From JBBDIP01 sp050260675 (GTDB lineage: Bacteria; Bacillota; Sulfobacillia; Fermentithermobacillales; Fermentithermobacillaceae): a stretch of 64,000 nt of DNA. The stretch covers positions 682,001 to 746,000 of the forward strand of contig JBLNCN010000011.1 of assembly GCA_050260675.1 (NCBI GenBank), read 5' to 3'. The notes under the pieces were generated by a model. The model was not told the DNA's origin, did not search any database, and was given only the letters and a program-made list of their open reading frames with translations. The position numbers and the translations under genes are program-made. Of the stretch, positions 33,034-41,738 are shown in pieces (the stretch's first letter is position 1; every line of letters begins with the position of its first letter).

Positions 33034-33873
33034 CTAGAAGTTCAGGATGGTCTTCACGAAGTTGGCCTTGGGCGAGACGATGTCGATTATGCCGCCAAGC
33101 AGGATGATGGTGTAGAGCACGAACCTCATTAGATCCTGGGCTACGACAGTGCCTGTGATGACCGGATCCTTGGAGACGTAGGCGGCGCCGGCGTACAGCT
33201 CCTCACCAATCAGGGTATAGTCGCAGGCAGCCACGAAAAACGGAATCTGCGCCGGCGAGCTTGCGGCGGCCACCTGGATTGCTCCGACCAGATTGCCGGC
33301 TTCAGCCAAGATCAGCGACTCGGCGTAGAAGTAACCCACCAGGAACTGAGCCGCAGGCCTCTCGCGTCCGATGAAGCCTGCAACACCCATCGCCCATGCG
33401 AACTGGGTACCCGCGACAAACCGCACGTCGTCGGGGTTGAAGGCATCAGCTTTGCCGACCTCAAGGTATGCCTGTTTCACGATTTCCTGGTTGACGACGT
33501 TAACCATGTAGTTGGCGTCGGTAACTACAAACCGGGTGTCGTAGGAGGCACACATCTTGGCAATGTACGCAAGGAACGACCAGTAAGCGAAAGTACTATC
33601 GCTACCCAGGTCGGTGCTGTAGTCGGTCATATGGACCGGCTTGCCCATCTCAGTTGCGCGACCCACAGCTTCACCGAAGGCGTCGATACCGTTGATCCTG
33701 CGGATCTCAGGGATCTTCTGGCCCTTCTTAGCCCTTGTGATCATAAGGTACACGAGGATGATCGTGGCCATGCTCCAGACAAACGCGAAGACCGAGTTGG
33801 CAGCGGTAACGAAAATACCCCACTTCGGGGGAGCGGGAGCAGGAGCAGCTGCAGCGAGAAGAAACTCCAACAT
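33034..33873 (-). CDS. DUF6754-like membrane protein
   Basis: Protein of 279 aa. A short Ala/Pro-rich start (MLEFLLAAAAPAPAPPKWG) is followed by a transmembrane segment (about 20-45), a soluble domain (about 55-240) and a C-terminal membrane segment (about 250-270). The segments MTDYSTDLGSDSTFAYWSFL and PFFVAACDYTLIGEELYAGA match my memory of the uncharacterised DUF6754 family. The start is ATG at 33871-33873 behind AGGAGGTGAAAAG; a longer in-frame reading lacks such a site. First gene of a four-gene membrane operon of unknown role. Confidence 0.75.
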   Translation of the reverse strand: MLEFLLAAAAPAPAPPKWGIFVTAANSVFAFVWSMATIILVYLMITRAKKGQKIPEIRRINGIDAFGEAVGRATEMGKPVHMTDYSTDLGSDSTFAYWSFLAYIAKMCASYDTRFVVTDANYMVNVVNQEIVKQAYLEVGKADAFNPDDVRFVAGTQFAWAMGVAGFIGRERPAAQFLVGYFYAESLILAEAGNLVGAIQVAAASSPAQIPFFVAACDYTLIGEELYAGAAYVSKDPVITGTVVAQDLMRFVLYTIILLGGIIDIVSPKANFVKTILNF

Positions 33874-34128
33874 CTTTTCACCTCCTAACTTGTGGTCTTT
33901 AGGCGTGAACCCAAACCCGGTGGGGCTGCGAGCGTGCCAAGTCAGAAGGTATGGCAAAGCTGCATCAATTTGCGTGCCTGTGCTGCTGCGGGAATGTGCA
34001 CCTCGCCTTGCTAAAAATGTATATTCTAGGGGACAAAATGAATTCCTGCCCTAAGACCCCATCGCTGGGAAACTTTAGGCACGTCGAAATCCCGGCGAGG
34101 AACGCAAGTTTAGTCCGGCGGCGCGTGG

Positions 34129-34139
34129 TCTGGTATAAT
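34129..34139 (+). promoter_or_regulatory. Extended -10 promoter of the NusG-II protein gene
   Basis: TGGTATAAT (TATAAT at 34134-34139 with an upstream TGn), 20 bases before the start codon. No good -35 is visible, consistent with an extended -10 promoter and a short leader. Confidence 0.5.
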
Positions 34140-34158
34140 GGCGGGTGAAGGAGCGATC

Positions 34159-34545
34159 ATGAGTTTGACCAGGGGAGACACTCTTGTGATAGCGGGCGCT
34201 GTTGCGCTCGCCCTCATTCTGTGGGCGGGCTTCTACGCGTTTCCCCGGACCGCTGCCGAGCTCGCCGCAGTCGTAAGAGTGGACGGCAAGGAGGTCGCCC
34301 GCCTGCCTGTTACCGGCGGGACCATATCCCAAAAGGTAGTGGACATCCCACGCGGGGTGGCCACCATATCCTACGGCGAGGGCAGAGTCAGGGTCGAGCC
34401 GCTGGATGATCACACCTGCCCCAACGGGATCTGCTGGAAGACCGGATGGGTTTCCCGAGCCGGGCAGTCTATCGTGTGCGTCCCAAACCGGATGACTGTC
34501 ACGCTCGAAGGCTCGACCAGCGAAGTCGATTCCGTGGTCCGCTAA
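34159..34545 (+). CDS. NusG domain II-containing protein
   Basis: Protein of 128 aa: one N-terminal transmembrane segment (about 8-28) and an extracytoplasmic NusG_II domain (about 40-125) with the family Cys pattern in DHTCPNGICWKTGWVSRAG and a later SIVCVPNRM. Such proteins often lie beside ECF-type or Gx transporters, and here a QueT-like transporter gene follows tail to tail with a 4-base overlap. Role unknown; a link to quinone or redox cofactor insertion has been suggested from context in other genomes. The ATG lies behind AAGGAGCGATC. Confidence 0.85.
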   Translation: MSLTRGDTLVIAGAVALALILWAGFYAFPRTAAELAAVVRVDGKEVARLPVTGGTISQKVVDIPRGVATISYGEGRVRVEPLDDHTCPNGICWKTGWVSRAGQSIVCVPNRMTVTLEGSTSEVDSVVR

Positions 34546-35021
34546 TCGCCCCGGAGGAGCTTCCCGGCGTTCTCATTACGCAGGATGTACAGGAGCAGAG
34601 GGTATCCCAGGATGTAACAGGTTATGGCCTCGCCCAATGCGATGTAGACTGCCGTAAGCAGGTAGGGCATCCCTGATAGGGGGGCAACGTAGGATGACAC
34701 CACCAATGCGTTCACCAGCACCGGAGGAAGTGGCGCGAGGTAAGGCCTGGGCATCCTGCGGGTGAGCAACGCAGCGGCTAGGGTACCGGCGGCCCCCAGC
34801 GTGAGGTCCCAAACCAGGAAAGGACTGCCCAGATTCGCCAAGATGCAGCCAAGGTACAGGCTCCACGGGGCCCACGGGGCGACAAACGGGAGCACCGTCA
34901 GAGCCTCAGACACTCGCACCTGCACAGGGCCGTATCCAACAGCATTAAGCGGCGGGAGAACTGTGAGAAGGACGTAGAGCGCCGCAACGAGGGCCACTCG
35001 TGAGACAATCCGGGTTGACAA
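34542..35021 (-). CDS. queT: QueT-like transporter (ECF S component, queuosine precursor)
   Basis: Membrane protein of 159 aa with five to six hydrophobic helices. The segments VGYGPVQVRVSEALTVLPF and GCILANLGSPFLVWDLTLGA are typical of the QueT family, predicted S components for preQ0/preQ1 uptake. The start is TTG behind AGGAGGAACGCGT. It lies 23 bases after purD and is likely read from the purine operon. No preQ1 riboswitch is visible in the short gap. Confidence 0.85.
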   Translation of the reverse strand: MSTRIVSRVALVAALYVLLTVLPPLNAVGYGPVQVRVSEALTVLPFVAPWAPWSLYLGCILANLGSPFLVWDLTLGAAGTLAAALLTRRMPRPYLAPLPPVLVNALVVSSYVAPLSGMPYLLTAVYIALGEAITCYILGYPLLLYILRNENAGKLLRGD

Positions 35022-35044
35022 ACGCGTTCCTCCTGCGAGACGAC

Positions 35045-36340
35045 CTACACTGCGTCGTCCACAATATCCTTCCTGAACGAAGCGCCCTCGAACCTCACGT
35101 CGCGAACTCTCTCATAAGCTCGTCTGCCTGCTTCGGAGACGGTCTGACCCAACGCCGGGACCGCCAGCACCCGACCTCCAGCAGTCACTATCTGCCCGCT
35201 CTCTGCCCTAGTCCCGGCGTGGAAGACTGGCGGGTCATGAGCCCACTCGCCGCCGCAGGCCTCGTCCAACCCGTATATGGGATAGCCCTTCCGATAGGAG
35301 CCGGGATAACCGCCGGAAGCCATAACGATCGCGGCGCAAGCCTCATCCGACACGGTAATAGGGGTGCGCTCCAGGAACTCGCCAAGCCTGCCTTCAGCGC
35401 ACGCAAGGAACGCCGCCGCGATATCTCCTCGCAGCCTGGGCAGCACGCACTGGCTCTCTGGATCGCCGAAGCGGACATTGTACTCCAGCACCTTCGGGCC
35501 ATCCGCGGTCAGCATCAGGCCCGCGTAGAGGACTCCCTTGTAGTCGATGCCCTCCTCTTGGAGACCGGCTAGCGTTCTTTGAAGAACGTCCTGAAGGATC
35601 GCCCGCTCGAGCCTCTCACCACTGAGCGGCACGGGAGAATACGCGCCCATTCCGCCGGTCATGGGGCCTTTGTCACCGTCGAAGACACGCTTATGGTCCC
35701 TCGCAAAGGGCAACGGAAAGAGGGTTTTACCATCGGTCAAAGCCATGGCCGTGAGCTCAACGCCGGAAAGAAACTCCTCCATCTCGACTCTGAGACCGGC
35801 ATCGCCGTGGAGTTTCCCGCTGAAGTACCCTTTCAGCGCTTCTATGGCCTCTTGCTTGTCCGACGTAATTGTGACGCCTTTGCCCAGTGCAAGTCCGTCG
35901 GCCTTCATCACCCAGGGGCCCTTGGTCGATTCTACATGGGCCAAAGCCTCACCGAGATCCGTAAAAGACCGATACGCGCCGTGGGGCACACCGTGGCGAC
36001 CCATGAACTCCTTGGCGTAGGTCTTAGCAGCTTCGAGCATCGCTCCCGCCTTGCCGGGGCCGAACACGGGGATGCCCTCCGATCTTAGAGAGTCGGCAAT
36101 GCCCTCCGCCAGAGGATTCTCCGGCCCCACAACTACCAGACCTATACCCCTGTCTCGGCAAAATCGGGCTACAGAGACGTGGTCACCGGCAGAAAGGGCA
36201 GAAAGCTCGACGTTCTCGCCTATGGAGCCCGTGCCCGGGTTGCCCGGAGCTATGTACAGGGAACGGACGCTGGCGGAACGTCTCACCGCCCAAGCAAGGG
36301 CGTGCTCCCTTCCACCGGAGCCTATCACCAGCACGTTCAT
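35045..36340 (-). CDS. purD: Phosphoribosylamine-glycine ligase
   Basis: ATP-grasp enzyme of 431 aa, the usual length, making GAR in purine synthesis. Visible parts are the N-terminal VLVIGSGGREHALAW, GPENPLAEGIADSL near residue 74, the ATP-grasp core (VMKADGLALGKGV near residue 145) and EYNVRFGDPESQ near residue 285. The ATG at 36338-36340 lies behind AGGAGGCGTGTGACT; a GTG two codons earlier is too close to that site. Confidence 0.96.
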   Translation of the reverse strand: MNVLVIGSGGREHALAWAVRRSASVRSLYIAPGNPGTGSIGENVELSALSAGDHVSVARFCRDRGIGLVVVGPENPLAEGIADSLRSEGIPVFGPGKAGAMLEAAKTYAKEFMGRHGVPHGAYRSFTDLGEALAHVESTKGPWVMKADGLALGKGVTITSDKQEAIEALKGYFSGKLHGDAGLRVEMEEFLSGVELTAMALTDGKTLFPLPFARDHKRVFDGDKGPMTGGMGAYSPVPLSGERLERAILQDVLQRTLAGLQEEGIDYKGVLYAGLMLTADGPKVLEYNVRFGDPESQCVLPRLRGDIAAAFLACAEGRLGEFLERTPITVSDEACAAIVMASGGYPGSYRKGYPIYGLDEACGGEWAHDPPVFHAGTRAESGQIVTAGGRVLAVPALGQTVSEAGRRAYERVRDVRFEGASFRKDIVDDAV

Positions 36341-36394
36341 AGTCACACGCCTCCTAATCTGCCCTGAACAATCGGAAGGCAGATGTGCTTTTAC

Positions 36395-37933
36395 CTAATG
36401 TAGAAAGTGCCGCTTGCCGGTTACTACCATGGCGATCCCGTGGGCGTCAGCCGCAGCCAGCGATTCCTGGTCCCGGATTGACCCCCCGGGGTGAGCGATG
36501 GCGGAGACGCCGGCCTTGGCCGCTTCCTCCACCGAGTCCGGGAACGGGAAGAAGGCGTCGGAGGCCATGCAGGTCCCCCGCACTCTATCCTTGCCCCGCT
36601 CGACCGCGATCCTCACGCAGTCGACGCGGTTGGGCTGACCGCCGCCGATACCGATGACCGCTCCGTCCTTGGCCAGCACAATGCTGTTGGACCGTACGTG
36701 CTTGCAGACCGTCATGGCAAACCGGAGGTCTCGTATCTCGCTGTCAGTTGGCGCTCGCCTAGATACCACCTGCCAGTCCTCATCAATGGGAAGAAGGGTG
36801 TCTTGCTCCTGCACCAGAAGGCCTCCGAGAGCCGTCCGCACCGAGAACCGCCTGTTAGCTGGTTTGCCGGCGATGATCACCCGTAGATCCCTCTTGGCCT
36901 TGAAGGCCTCGCTAGCCTCGGGAGTCAGCGACGGAACCAGGAGCACCTCGAAGAACAGCTTCTTCATAGCCTCGGCGGTCTCTCCATCGACCTCGCAGTT
37001 GAAGGCGACTACTCCACCAAACGCGCTCACCGGATCGCCGAGAAAAGCCCTCTCGTAGGCCTCTTTTGGAGTTGCCCCGATCGCGACCCCACATGGAGAA
37101 GCATGCTTCACGATGCAGCACGTAGGCTGGGAGAATTCCCACGCGGTGCTGTACGCCGCGTCGGCGTCCCAGATGTTGTTGTACGACAGCTCTTTGCCCT
37201 GCAATTGACGCTTGACGATCGACTCCTGTCCTCCGGCCAGCACCGGCTCGTAGTAGGCGGCCTTTTGATGGGGGTTCTCGCCGTACCTAAGGGAGAGGGC
37301 CTTGTTGAACCCCAGCGCCAGTTCCTCGGGGAAGTCCAAGGGCCACCCCTTCCACAGCCCGCCGAGGTAGGCCGAGATGGCGGAGTCGTATGTAGCGGTG
37401 TGGTTAAAGACCTCAAGAGCCAGGTGACGCCTCGTGACTCTGTCCACGTCTCCTGTCAGGCGGATCTCCCTCGCGATTTCGGGATACCTGGCCGGATTGC
37501 ACACCGGTATCGTCCACAGCCAGTTTTTCGCAGCCGCACGAAGCATAGTCGGCCCGCCAATGTCTATCTCCTCGATCATCTCGTCGATTGTGACGTCGGG
37601 CCTGGAGGCGGTTGCAACGAAGGGATACAGGTTGCACACGACCATGTCGATGAGGCCGATCCCGTTAGCTTGAAGCTGAGCCATGTCGCCCGCATTGTCC
37701 CTGCGGGCAAGGATGCCGCCGTGAATGGCCGGGTGCAGCGTCTTGACTCTCCCTCCCAGGATCTCGGGGGAGGAAGTGACTTCCCGCACCTCCATCACGT
37801 GAATGTGGTTGTCCTTCAGGATTCGAGCCGTGCCGCCGGTGGAGATTATCTCCCACCCGGCTTCGGTTAGGTCTCTCGCGAAATCCACGATCCCGGTCTT
37901 GTCGGCTACGCTCATTACGGCCCTTCTTGCCAT
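36395..37933 (-). CDS. purH: Bifunctional AICAR transformylase / IMP cyclohydrolase
   Basis: Protein of 512 aa catalysing the last two steps to IMP. The N-terminal cyclohydrolase domain (about 1-195) begins with RRAVMSVADKTGIVDFA and has ISTGGTARIL. The transformylase domain has RYGENPHQKAAYY near residue 225, the KHASPCGVAIG catalytic motif near residue 275 and GGSIRDQE near residue 490. The ATG lies behind CTAGGAGGGGG. It is separated from purN by the tandem repeat at 37950-38128. Confidence 0.96.
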   Translation of the reverse strand: MARRAVMSVADKTGIVDFARDLTEAGWEIISTGGTARILKDNHIHVMEVREVTSSPEILGGRVKTLHPAIHGGILARRDNAGDMAQLQANGIGLIDMVVCNLYPFVATASRPDVTIDEMIEEIDIGGPTMLRAAAKNWLWTIPVCNPARYPEIAREIRLTGDVDRVTRRHLALEVFNHTATYDSAISAYLGGLWKGWPLDFPEELALGFNKALSLRYGENPHQKAAYYEPVLAGGQESIVKRQLQGKELSYNNIWDADAAYSTAWEFSQPTCCIVKHASPCGVAIGATPKEAYERAFLGDPVSAFGGVVAFNCEVDGETAEAMKKLFFEVLLVPSLTPEASEAFKAKRDLRVIIAGKPANRRFSVRTALGGLLVQEQDTLLPIDEDWQVVSRRAPTDSEIRDLRFAMTVCKHVRSNSIVLAKDGAVIGIGGGQPNRVDCVRIAVERGKDRVRGTCMASDAFFPFPDSVEEAAKAGVSAIAHPGGSIRDQESLAAADAHGIAMVVTGKRHFLH

Positions 37934-37949
37934 GGTCCCCCTCCTAGGC

Positions 37950-38128
37950 AGAAGCAGAGCGTCAGCGGCGCTTCTGCCGCGTCGCTAGCAACTGCGCAGC
38001 AGTTGCGAGATGACATCCTGCTTCCTTATGTGCAGCATTCACCCTGACTCCAGAAGCAGAGCGTCAGCGGCGCTTCTGCCGCGTCGCCAGCAACTACGCA
38101 GCAGTTGCGAGATGACATCCTGCTTCCT
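37950..38128. repeat. 102-bp tandem duplication with two conserved 77-bp structured units
   Basis: Units 37950-38026 and 38052-38128 are identical except for two bases. Each holds a perfect or near-perfect hairpin (GCAACTGC-GCA-GCAGTTGC in the first), an arm pair GCAGAAGC/GCTTCTGC, and ends (GAAGCAG/CTGCTTC) that can close the whole unit. The 25 bases after unit 1 (38027-38051) resemble the last codons of purN that follow unit 2, so the event was a 102-bp tandem duplication including the 3' end of purN. It lies in the purN-purH transcript. Confidence 0.85.
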
Positions 38129-38759
38129 ATTGTCCAGCCCTCACTCGCACGCGTCGGCCCTCTATCTTGACCCTGCCCTGGGCGATAAGAGTAATCGCCT
38201 CAGGAAGAATGCGGTGTTCTACCAGCAGTATCCGCTGGGAGAGCGTCTCTTCGGTATCGTCCTCCAGGACAGGTACCGCCTCCTGCACGATGACCGGTCC
38301 CCCGTCCACCGTGGGGTCTACAAAGAAGACGGTGGCGCCGCTTACCTTCACCCCATACTCCAAGGCGTCCCGTTGGGCGTGGAGGCCTGGGAAAGACGGG
38401 AGCAGCGCGGGATGCACATTGATAATCTTGCCGGGGAACGCTCCAATAAGCGTGTCGCCTGCCAGCCGGTCGTATCCCGCGCAGACCACCAGCTCGACAC
38501 GGTGCGAGCGGAGGACTTCGACCAGGTCCGCTTCATATGCCGCCTTGCTCGCGGGCCACTTTCCGTAGGCCTTGTAGTCCACCGTGATGGACGGCACGCC
38601 GGCCCTTGAGGCTCGATCCAGCGCGGGCACGCCAGGCCTGTTTGACACGACGACAGCCACGCTGGCAGGAATGCTCCCGGCCTGGCAACCGTCCAGGATC
38701 GCCTGGAAATTGGTCCCCCTTCCCGAGACCAAAACACCCAGGCGCAGCTTCTCGCTCAT
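38127..38759 (-). CDS. purN: Phosphoribosylglycinamide formyltransferase
   Basis: Protein of 210 aa transferring formyl from 10-formyltetrahydrofolate to GAR. Family marks are LGVLVSGRGTNFQAILDG at the N-terminus, VELVVCAGYDRL near residue 88, the INVHPALLPSFPG motif near residue 112 and TVDGGPVIVQ near residue 150. The ATG overlaps the purM stop (ATGA). Confidence 0.96.
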   Translation of the reverse strand: MSEKLRLGVLVSGRGTNFQAILDGCQAGSIPASVAVVVSNRPGVPALDRASRAGVPSITVDYKAYGKWPASKAAYEADLVEVLRSHRVELVVCAGYDRLAGDTLIGAFPGKIINVHPALLPSFPGLHAQRDALEYGVKVSGATVFFVDPTVDGGPVIVQEAVPVLEDDTEETLSQRILLVEHRILPEAITLIAQGRVKIEGRRVRVRAGQ

Positions 38760-39736
38760 GCCGGTACGACCTCTCCCACCAGATAGGCGGCAACGCCTTC
38801 GCCTTTCAGGATCTCCACAGTCGTATCCACATCGTCCGGCGAAACCACCAGCGTCATGCCGATCCCCATGTTGAAGACCCTGGACATCTCCTCGTCAGGG
38901 AGTTTCCCCACCTTGCGTATGAGATCAAAGATCGGAGGCACGGGCCATTTGCCCGTCACCTGCAGCCGCGTCCCTTGGGGCAGAGTCCGGGGCGTGTTGC
39001 CGGGAATGCCCCCCTCCGTGATATGGGTCATACCCTTTATGCGCACTTTGGCCATTGCGGCCACTAGCGCTTTGGCGTATATCCTTGTGGGTTCAAGCAT
39101 CTCTTCGCCAAGCGTCCTGCCGAATTCGGCCACGTGGTCGGTGAGGCGCATCTTGGCTTCATCCAGGAGGACCCTGCGGGCGGTCGTGTACCCGTTTGAG
39201 TGAATGCCCGAAGACGGAAGTCCCAGCACAATGTCGCCGGCGACGATGCTCTTGCCGTCCACGATGAGGTCCCTCTCCACGCCCCCCACGCAGAAACCGG
39301 CGAGGTCGTACTCGCCGTCCTCGTACATAGCCGGCATAGTGGCGGTCTCACCGCCAAGCAGCGCGCAACCCGCCTGGTTGCACCCTTCCACCACGCCTTT
39401 CACGATATCCTCAACTACGGTAGGCCCAACCTTCCCCACGGCGATATAGTCCAGGAAGAAAAGCGGCGCGGCGCCGCATGTCACGACGTCGTCGGCGTTC
39501 ATGGCCACAAGGTCGATCCCCACTGTGTCGTGCTTATCCAAAGCTTGCGCGATCTTCACCTTAGTGCCGACCCCGTCGGCTCCTGCGGCCAGCACAAGGT
39601 TCTTATAGCCCATGCCGGAAGCGTGAAACAGGCCCGCGAAGCCTCCAATTCCCGAAAGCACCTCCGGGCGGTGGGATGATTTTGCCAGATCGGCCAGCCG
39701 GCCGACATTGACCCCCGGCTTCTTGGACCAGATCAC
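38756..39736 (-). CDS. purM: Phosphoribosylformylglycinamidine cyclo-ligase
   Basis: AIR synthetase of 326 aa. Recognised segments are SGIGGFAGLFHA near residue 30, GADGVGTKVKIA near residue 54, DLVAMNADDVVTCGAAPLFF near residue 75, GGETATMPAMY near residue 124 and HITEGGIPGNTPR near residue 240. The start is the GTG at 39734-39736 overlapping the purF stop as GTGA; a longer in-frame reading would lie inside purF. Confidence 0.95.
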   Translation of the reverse strand: MIWSKKPGVNVGRLADLAKSSHRPEVLSGIGGFAGLFHASGMGYKNLVLAAGADGVGTKVKIAQALDKHDTVGIDLVAMNADDVVTCGAAPLFFLDYIAVGKVGPTVVEDIVKGVVEGCNQAGCALLGGETATMPAMYEDGEYDLAGFCVGGVERDLIVDGKSIVAGDIVLGLPSSGIHSNGYTTARRVLLDEAKMRLTDHVAEFGRTLGEEMLEPTRIYAKALVAAMAKVRIKGMTHITEGGIPGNTPRTLPQGTRLQVTGKWPVPPIFDLIRKVGKLPDEEMSRVFNMGIGMTLVVSPDDVDTTVEILKGEGVAAYLVGEVVPA

Positions 39737-41151
39737 TGGGCTCCCCCCTCTTCCCTGCAGCAGCACTGGGAAACATCCACGGGGTAATCTCCGGTAAAGC
39801 AGGAGTAGCAGAAACCCTTGACTTTGGTGCCCAGGACGGCCTCCAGATCATCCAGGTCCAGATACACCAGGCTGTCGGCGCCGATGGCTTTCCTTATGTC
39901 CTCAACCGACATCTCGGACGCGGCAAGCTCCCCGCGAGAGGACGTGTCGATCCCGTAGAAGCACGGGAACTTGTACGGCGGCGAGCTGATGCGCACGTGG
40001 ACCTCTTTGGCCCCCGCCGAGCGCAGGAGCCCTATGATGTACCGTGAAGTTGTTCCCCTGACGATCGAGTCGTCCACCAACACAACCCTCTTGCCCTGGA
40101 TAAGGCTCTTCAGCGGGTTCAACTTGATCTTGACGGCGAACTCCCTCAAAGACTGCTCGGGCGCGATGAAGGTCCTCCCGACGTAACGGTTCTTCACCAG
40201 GCCCATCTCATAGGGGATTCCGGCTTGTTCAGCGTAGCCGCTGGCAGCCGACAGCGATGAATCGGGGACACCTGTAACCAGGTCAGCCTCAACCGGACCC
40301 TTTTTAGCCAGAGCCCGGCCCAGCGCCTTCCTTGCGGAGTGCACGTTTAGGCCGTAGATGTCGGAGTCAGGACGGGCGAAGTAAATGAACTCAAAGACGC
40401 AGAGCGAGGGGTTCTCGGCCCTTGTCCCCTGAACCCGACGCAGGGTGACCTCCCCTTTGCCCTTTCCAGGCGGCGCTACGATCTGGATGATCTCGCCGGG
40501 GTCCAGTTCTCTCACGAACTCGGCCCCCACGGCATCCAGGGCGCAGGTCTCCGACGCCAGGACGTATGCCCCGTCCACGATCCCAAGGCAGAGCGGCCGG
40601 AACCCGTTGGGGTCCTTGGCGGCGATGATGCCTTCGGGTGTGAGAGCAGCAAGAGCATAAGCGCCCCTTATCTGGGACAAGGCCGAGACGAAGGCGTCCA
40701 GCATGTCGCCGTTGGGGGACCTGGCCAAGAGGTGCGGTATAACCTCGCTGTCCGAGGTGGTCTGGAAGATGGAACCCTGGTGTTCAAGATTCGTGCGCAG
40801 TTCCCCGGCATTCACCAGGTTGCCGTTGTGGGCGAGGGCGAACTGGCCTCTCCACATCTTGACGTTGATGGGCTGGGCGTTCTCTATCCGGCTCTCGCCC
40901 GCGGTGGAGTAGCGGACATGTCCCAAAGCGGCATCGCCCGACATTCCGGCAATTCGTTCAGGAAGCAGGACGTCCGATACAAGTCCCATTCCCTTGTGGG
41001 AGCGGATCTTGCTGCCCTGCCTGTAGGCTATTCCGGCCGACTCCTGGCCGCGGTGCTGCAGCGCGTAGAGCCCGTAGTAAGTCATCTCCACCGCGCGGGG
41101 ATGTCCCGCTACGGCAAATATCCCGCATTCCTCGCGAATCTCGTCGCTCAT
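39733..41151 (-). CDS. purF: Amidophosphoribosyltransferase (Fe-S type, Bacillus-like)
   Basis: First committed enzyme of purine synthesis, 472 aa. A short propeptide (MSDEIREE) precedes the catalytic Cys of CGIFAVAGH, as in the Bacillus enzyme. The glutaminase domain has ALQHRGQESAGIA, and the PRT domain has VVLVDDSIVRGTTSRYI near residue 365. Cys in SPPYKFPCFYGID and in the C-terminal GFCYSCFTGDYP are positioned as 4Fe-4S ligands. The ATG at 41149-41151 lies behind GGGAGAGG; a 40-residue upstream extension overlaps purE and has no homology. Confidence 0.95.
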   Translation of the reverse strand: MSDEIREECGIFAVAGHPRAVEMTYYGLYALQHRGQESAGIAYRQGSKIRSHKGMGLVSDVLLPERIAGMSGDAALGHVRYSTAGESRIENAQPINVKMWRGQFALAHNGNLVNAGELRTNLEHQGSIFQTTSDSEVIPHLLARSPNGDMLDAFVSALSQIRGAYALAALTPEGIIAAKDPNGFRPLCLGIVDGAYVLASETCALDAVGAEFVRELDPGEIIQIVAPPGKGKGEVTLRRVQGTRAENPSLCVFEFIYFARPDSDIYGLNVHSARKALGRALAKKGPVEADLVTGVPDSSLSAASGYAEQAGIPYEMGLVKNRYVGRTFIAPEQSLREFAVKIKLNPLKSLIQGKRVVLVDDSIVRGTTSRYIIGLLRSAGAKEVHVRISSPPYKFPCFYGIDTSSRGELAASEMSVEDIRKAIGADSLVYLDLDDLEAVLGTKVKGFCYSCFTGDYPVDVSQCCCREEGGAQ

Positions 41152-41176
41152 TTGGGTATCCTCTCCCAGTAAGATG

Positions 41177-41707
41177 CTACGGCTCCCATACGGGAAGCCC
41201 TTCTGCGCGTAGAGCCTTTGATTTGGCCTCAACGTCCTTGGCGGCTTGCTTACGAGCCTTCTCCAGTTCACGACGGATCCGCTCGTCGCCGAGACCGAGG
41301 ATCCGCAAGGCCAACAGCGCGGCGTTCTTCGCCGAATCTACCCCCAGAGCCGCAACAGGCACGCCTGGAGGCATGTCGGCCACAGAAAGGAGCGCGTCAA
41401 CTCCGTTAACCGGCCCGCCGCTCAGCGGTAGACCGATTACCGGGATGTCAACCAGCGCTGCGAGGGCTCCAGGCAGAGCAGCCGCAAGACCCGCGGCTCC
41501 CACGATCACCTTGATGCCTCGTCGCGAGGCGCTCTCCGCATACTCGGCTACCAAATGGGGAGTGCGATGCGCCGATAAGACCGCGGTCTCGTAGGCCACG
41601 CCGAAGAGATCCAGCGTCTCGAACACAGCGCGGACCTTTGGGAGGTCCGACGCGCTGCCGAGGATGACGCCGACAGACGGGGTAGCCCTGCTGCCCTCTT
41701 CCTTCAA
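41177..41707 (-). CDS. purE: N5-carboxyaminoimidazole ribonucleotide mutase
   Basis: Class I PurE of 176 aa. The signature VGVILGSASDLPKVRAV, SAHRTPHLVAEYA and PVIGLPLSGGPVNGVDALLS are all visible. The likely start is TTG at 41705-41707 behind AAAGGGTG; a GTG three codons upstream is an alternative. purK is not in the window. The order hpt-purE-purF-purM-purN-purH-purD implies one operon, with purB, purC, purL, purQ and purS elsewhere. Confidence 0.94.
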   Translation of the reverse strand: MKEEGSRATPSVGVILGSASDLPKVRAVFETLDLFGVAYETAVLSAHRTPHLVAEYAESASRRGIKVIVGAAGLAAALPGALAALVDIPVIGLPLSGGPVNGVDALLSVADMPPGVPVAALGVDSAKNAALLALRILGLGDERIRRELEKARKQAAKDVEAKSKALRAEGLPVWEP

Positions 41708-41738
41708 AGGAGTCACCCTTTCCGAATGGTAGGTTGGG

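Noticed and set aside
35022..35044. preQ1 riboswitch upstream of queT
   Set aside because: Only 23 bases separate purD and queT, too short for the aptamer, and no core motif is visible.
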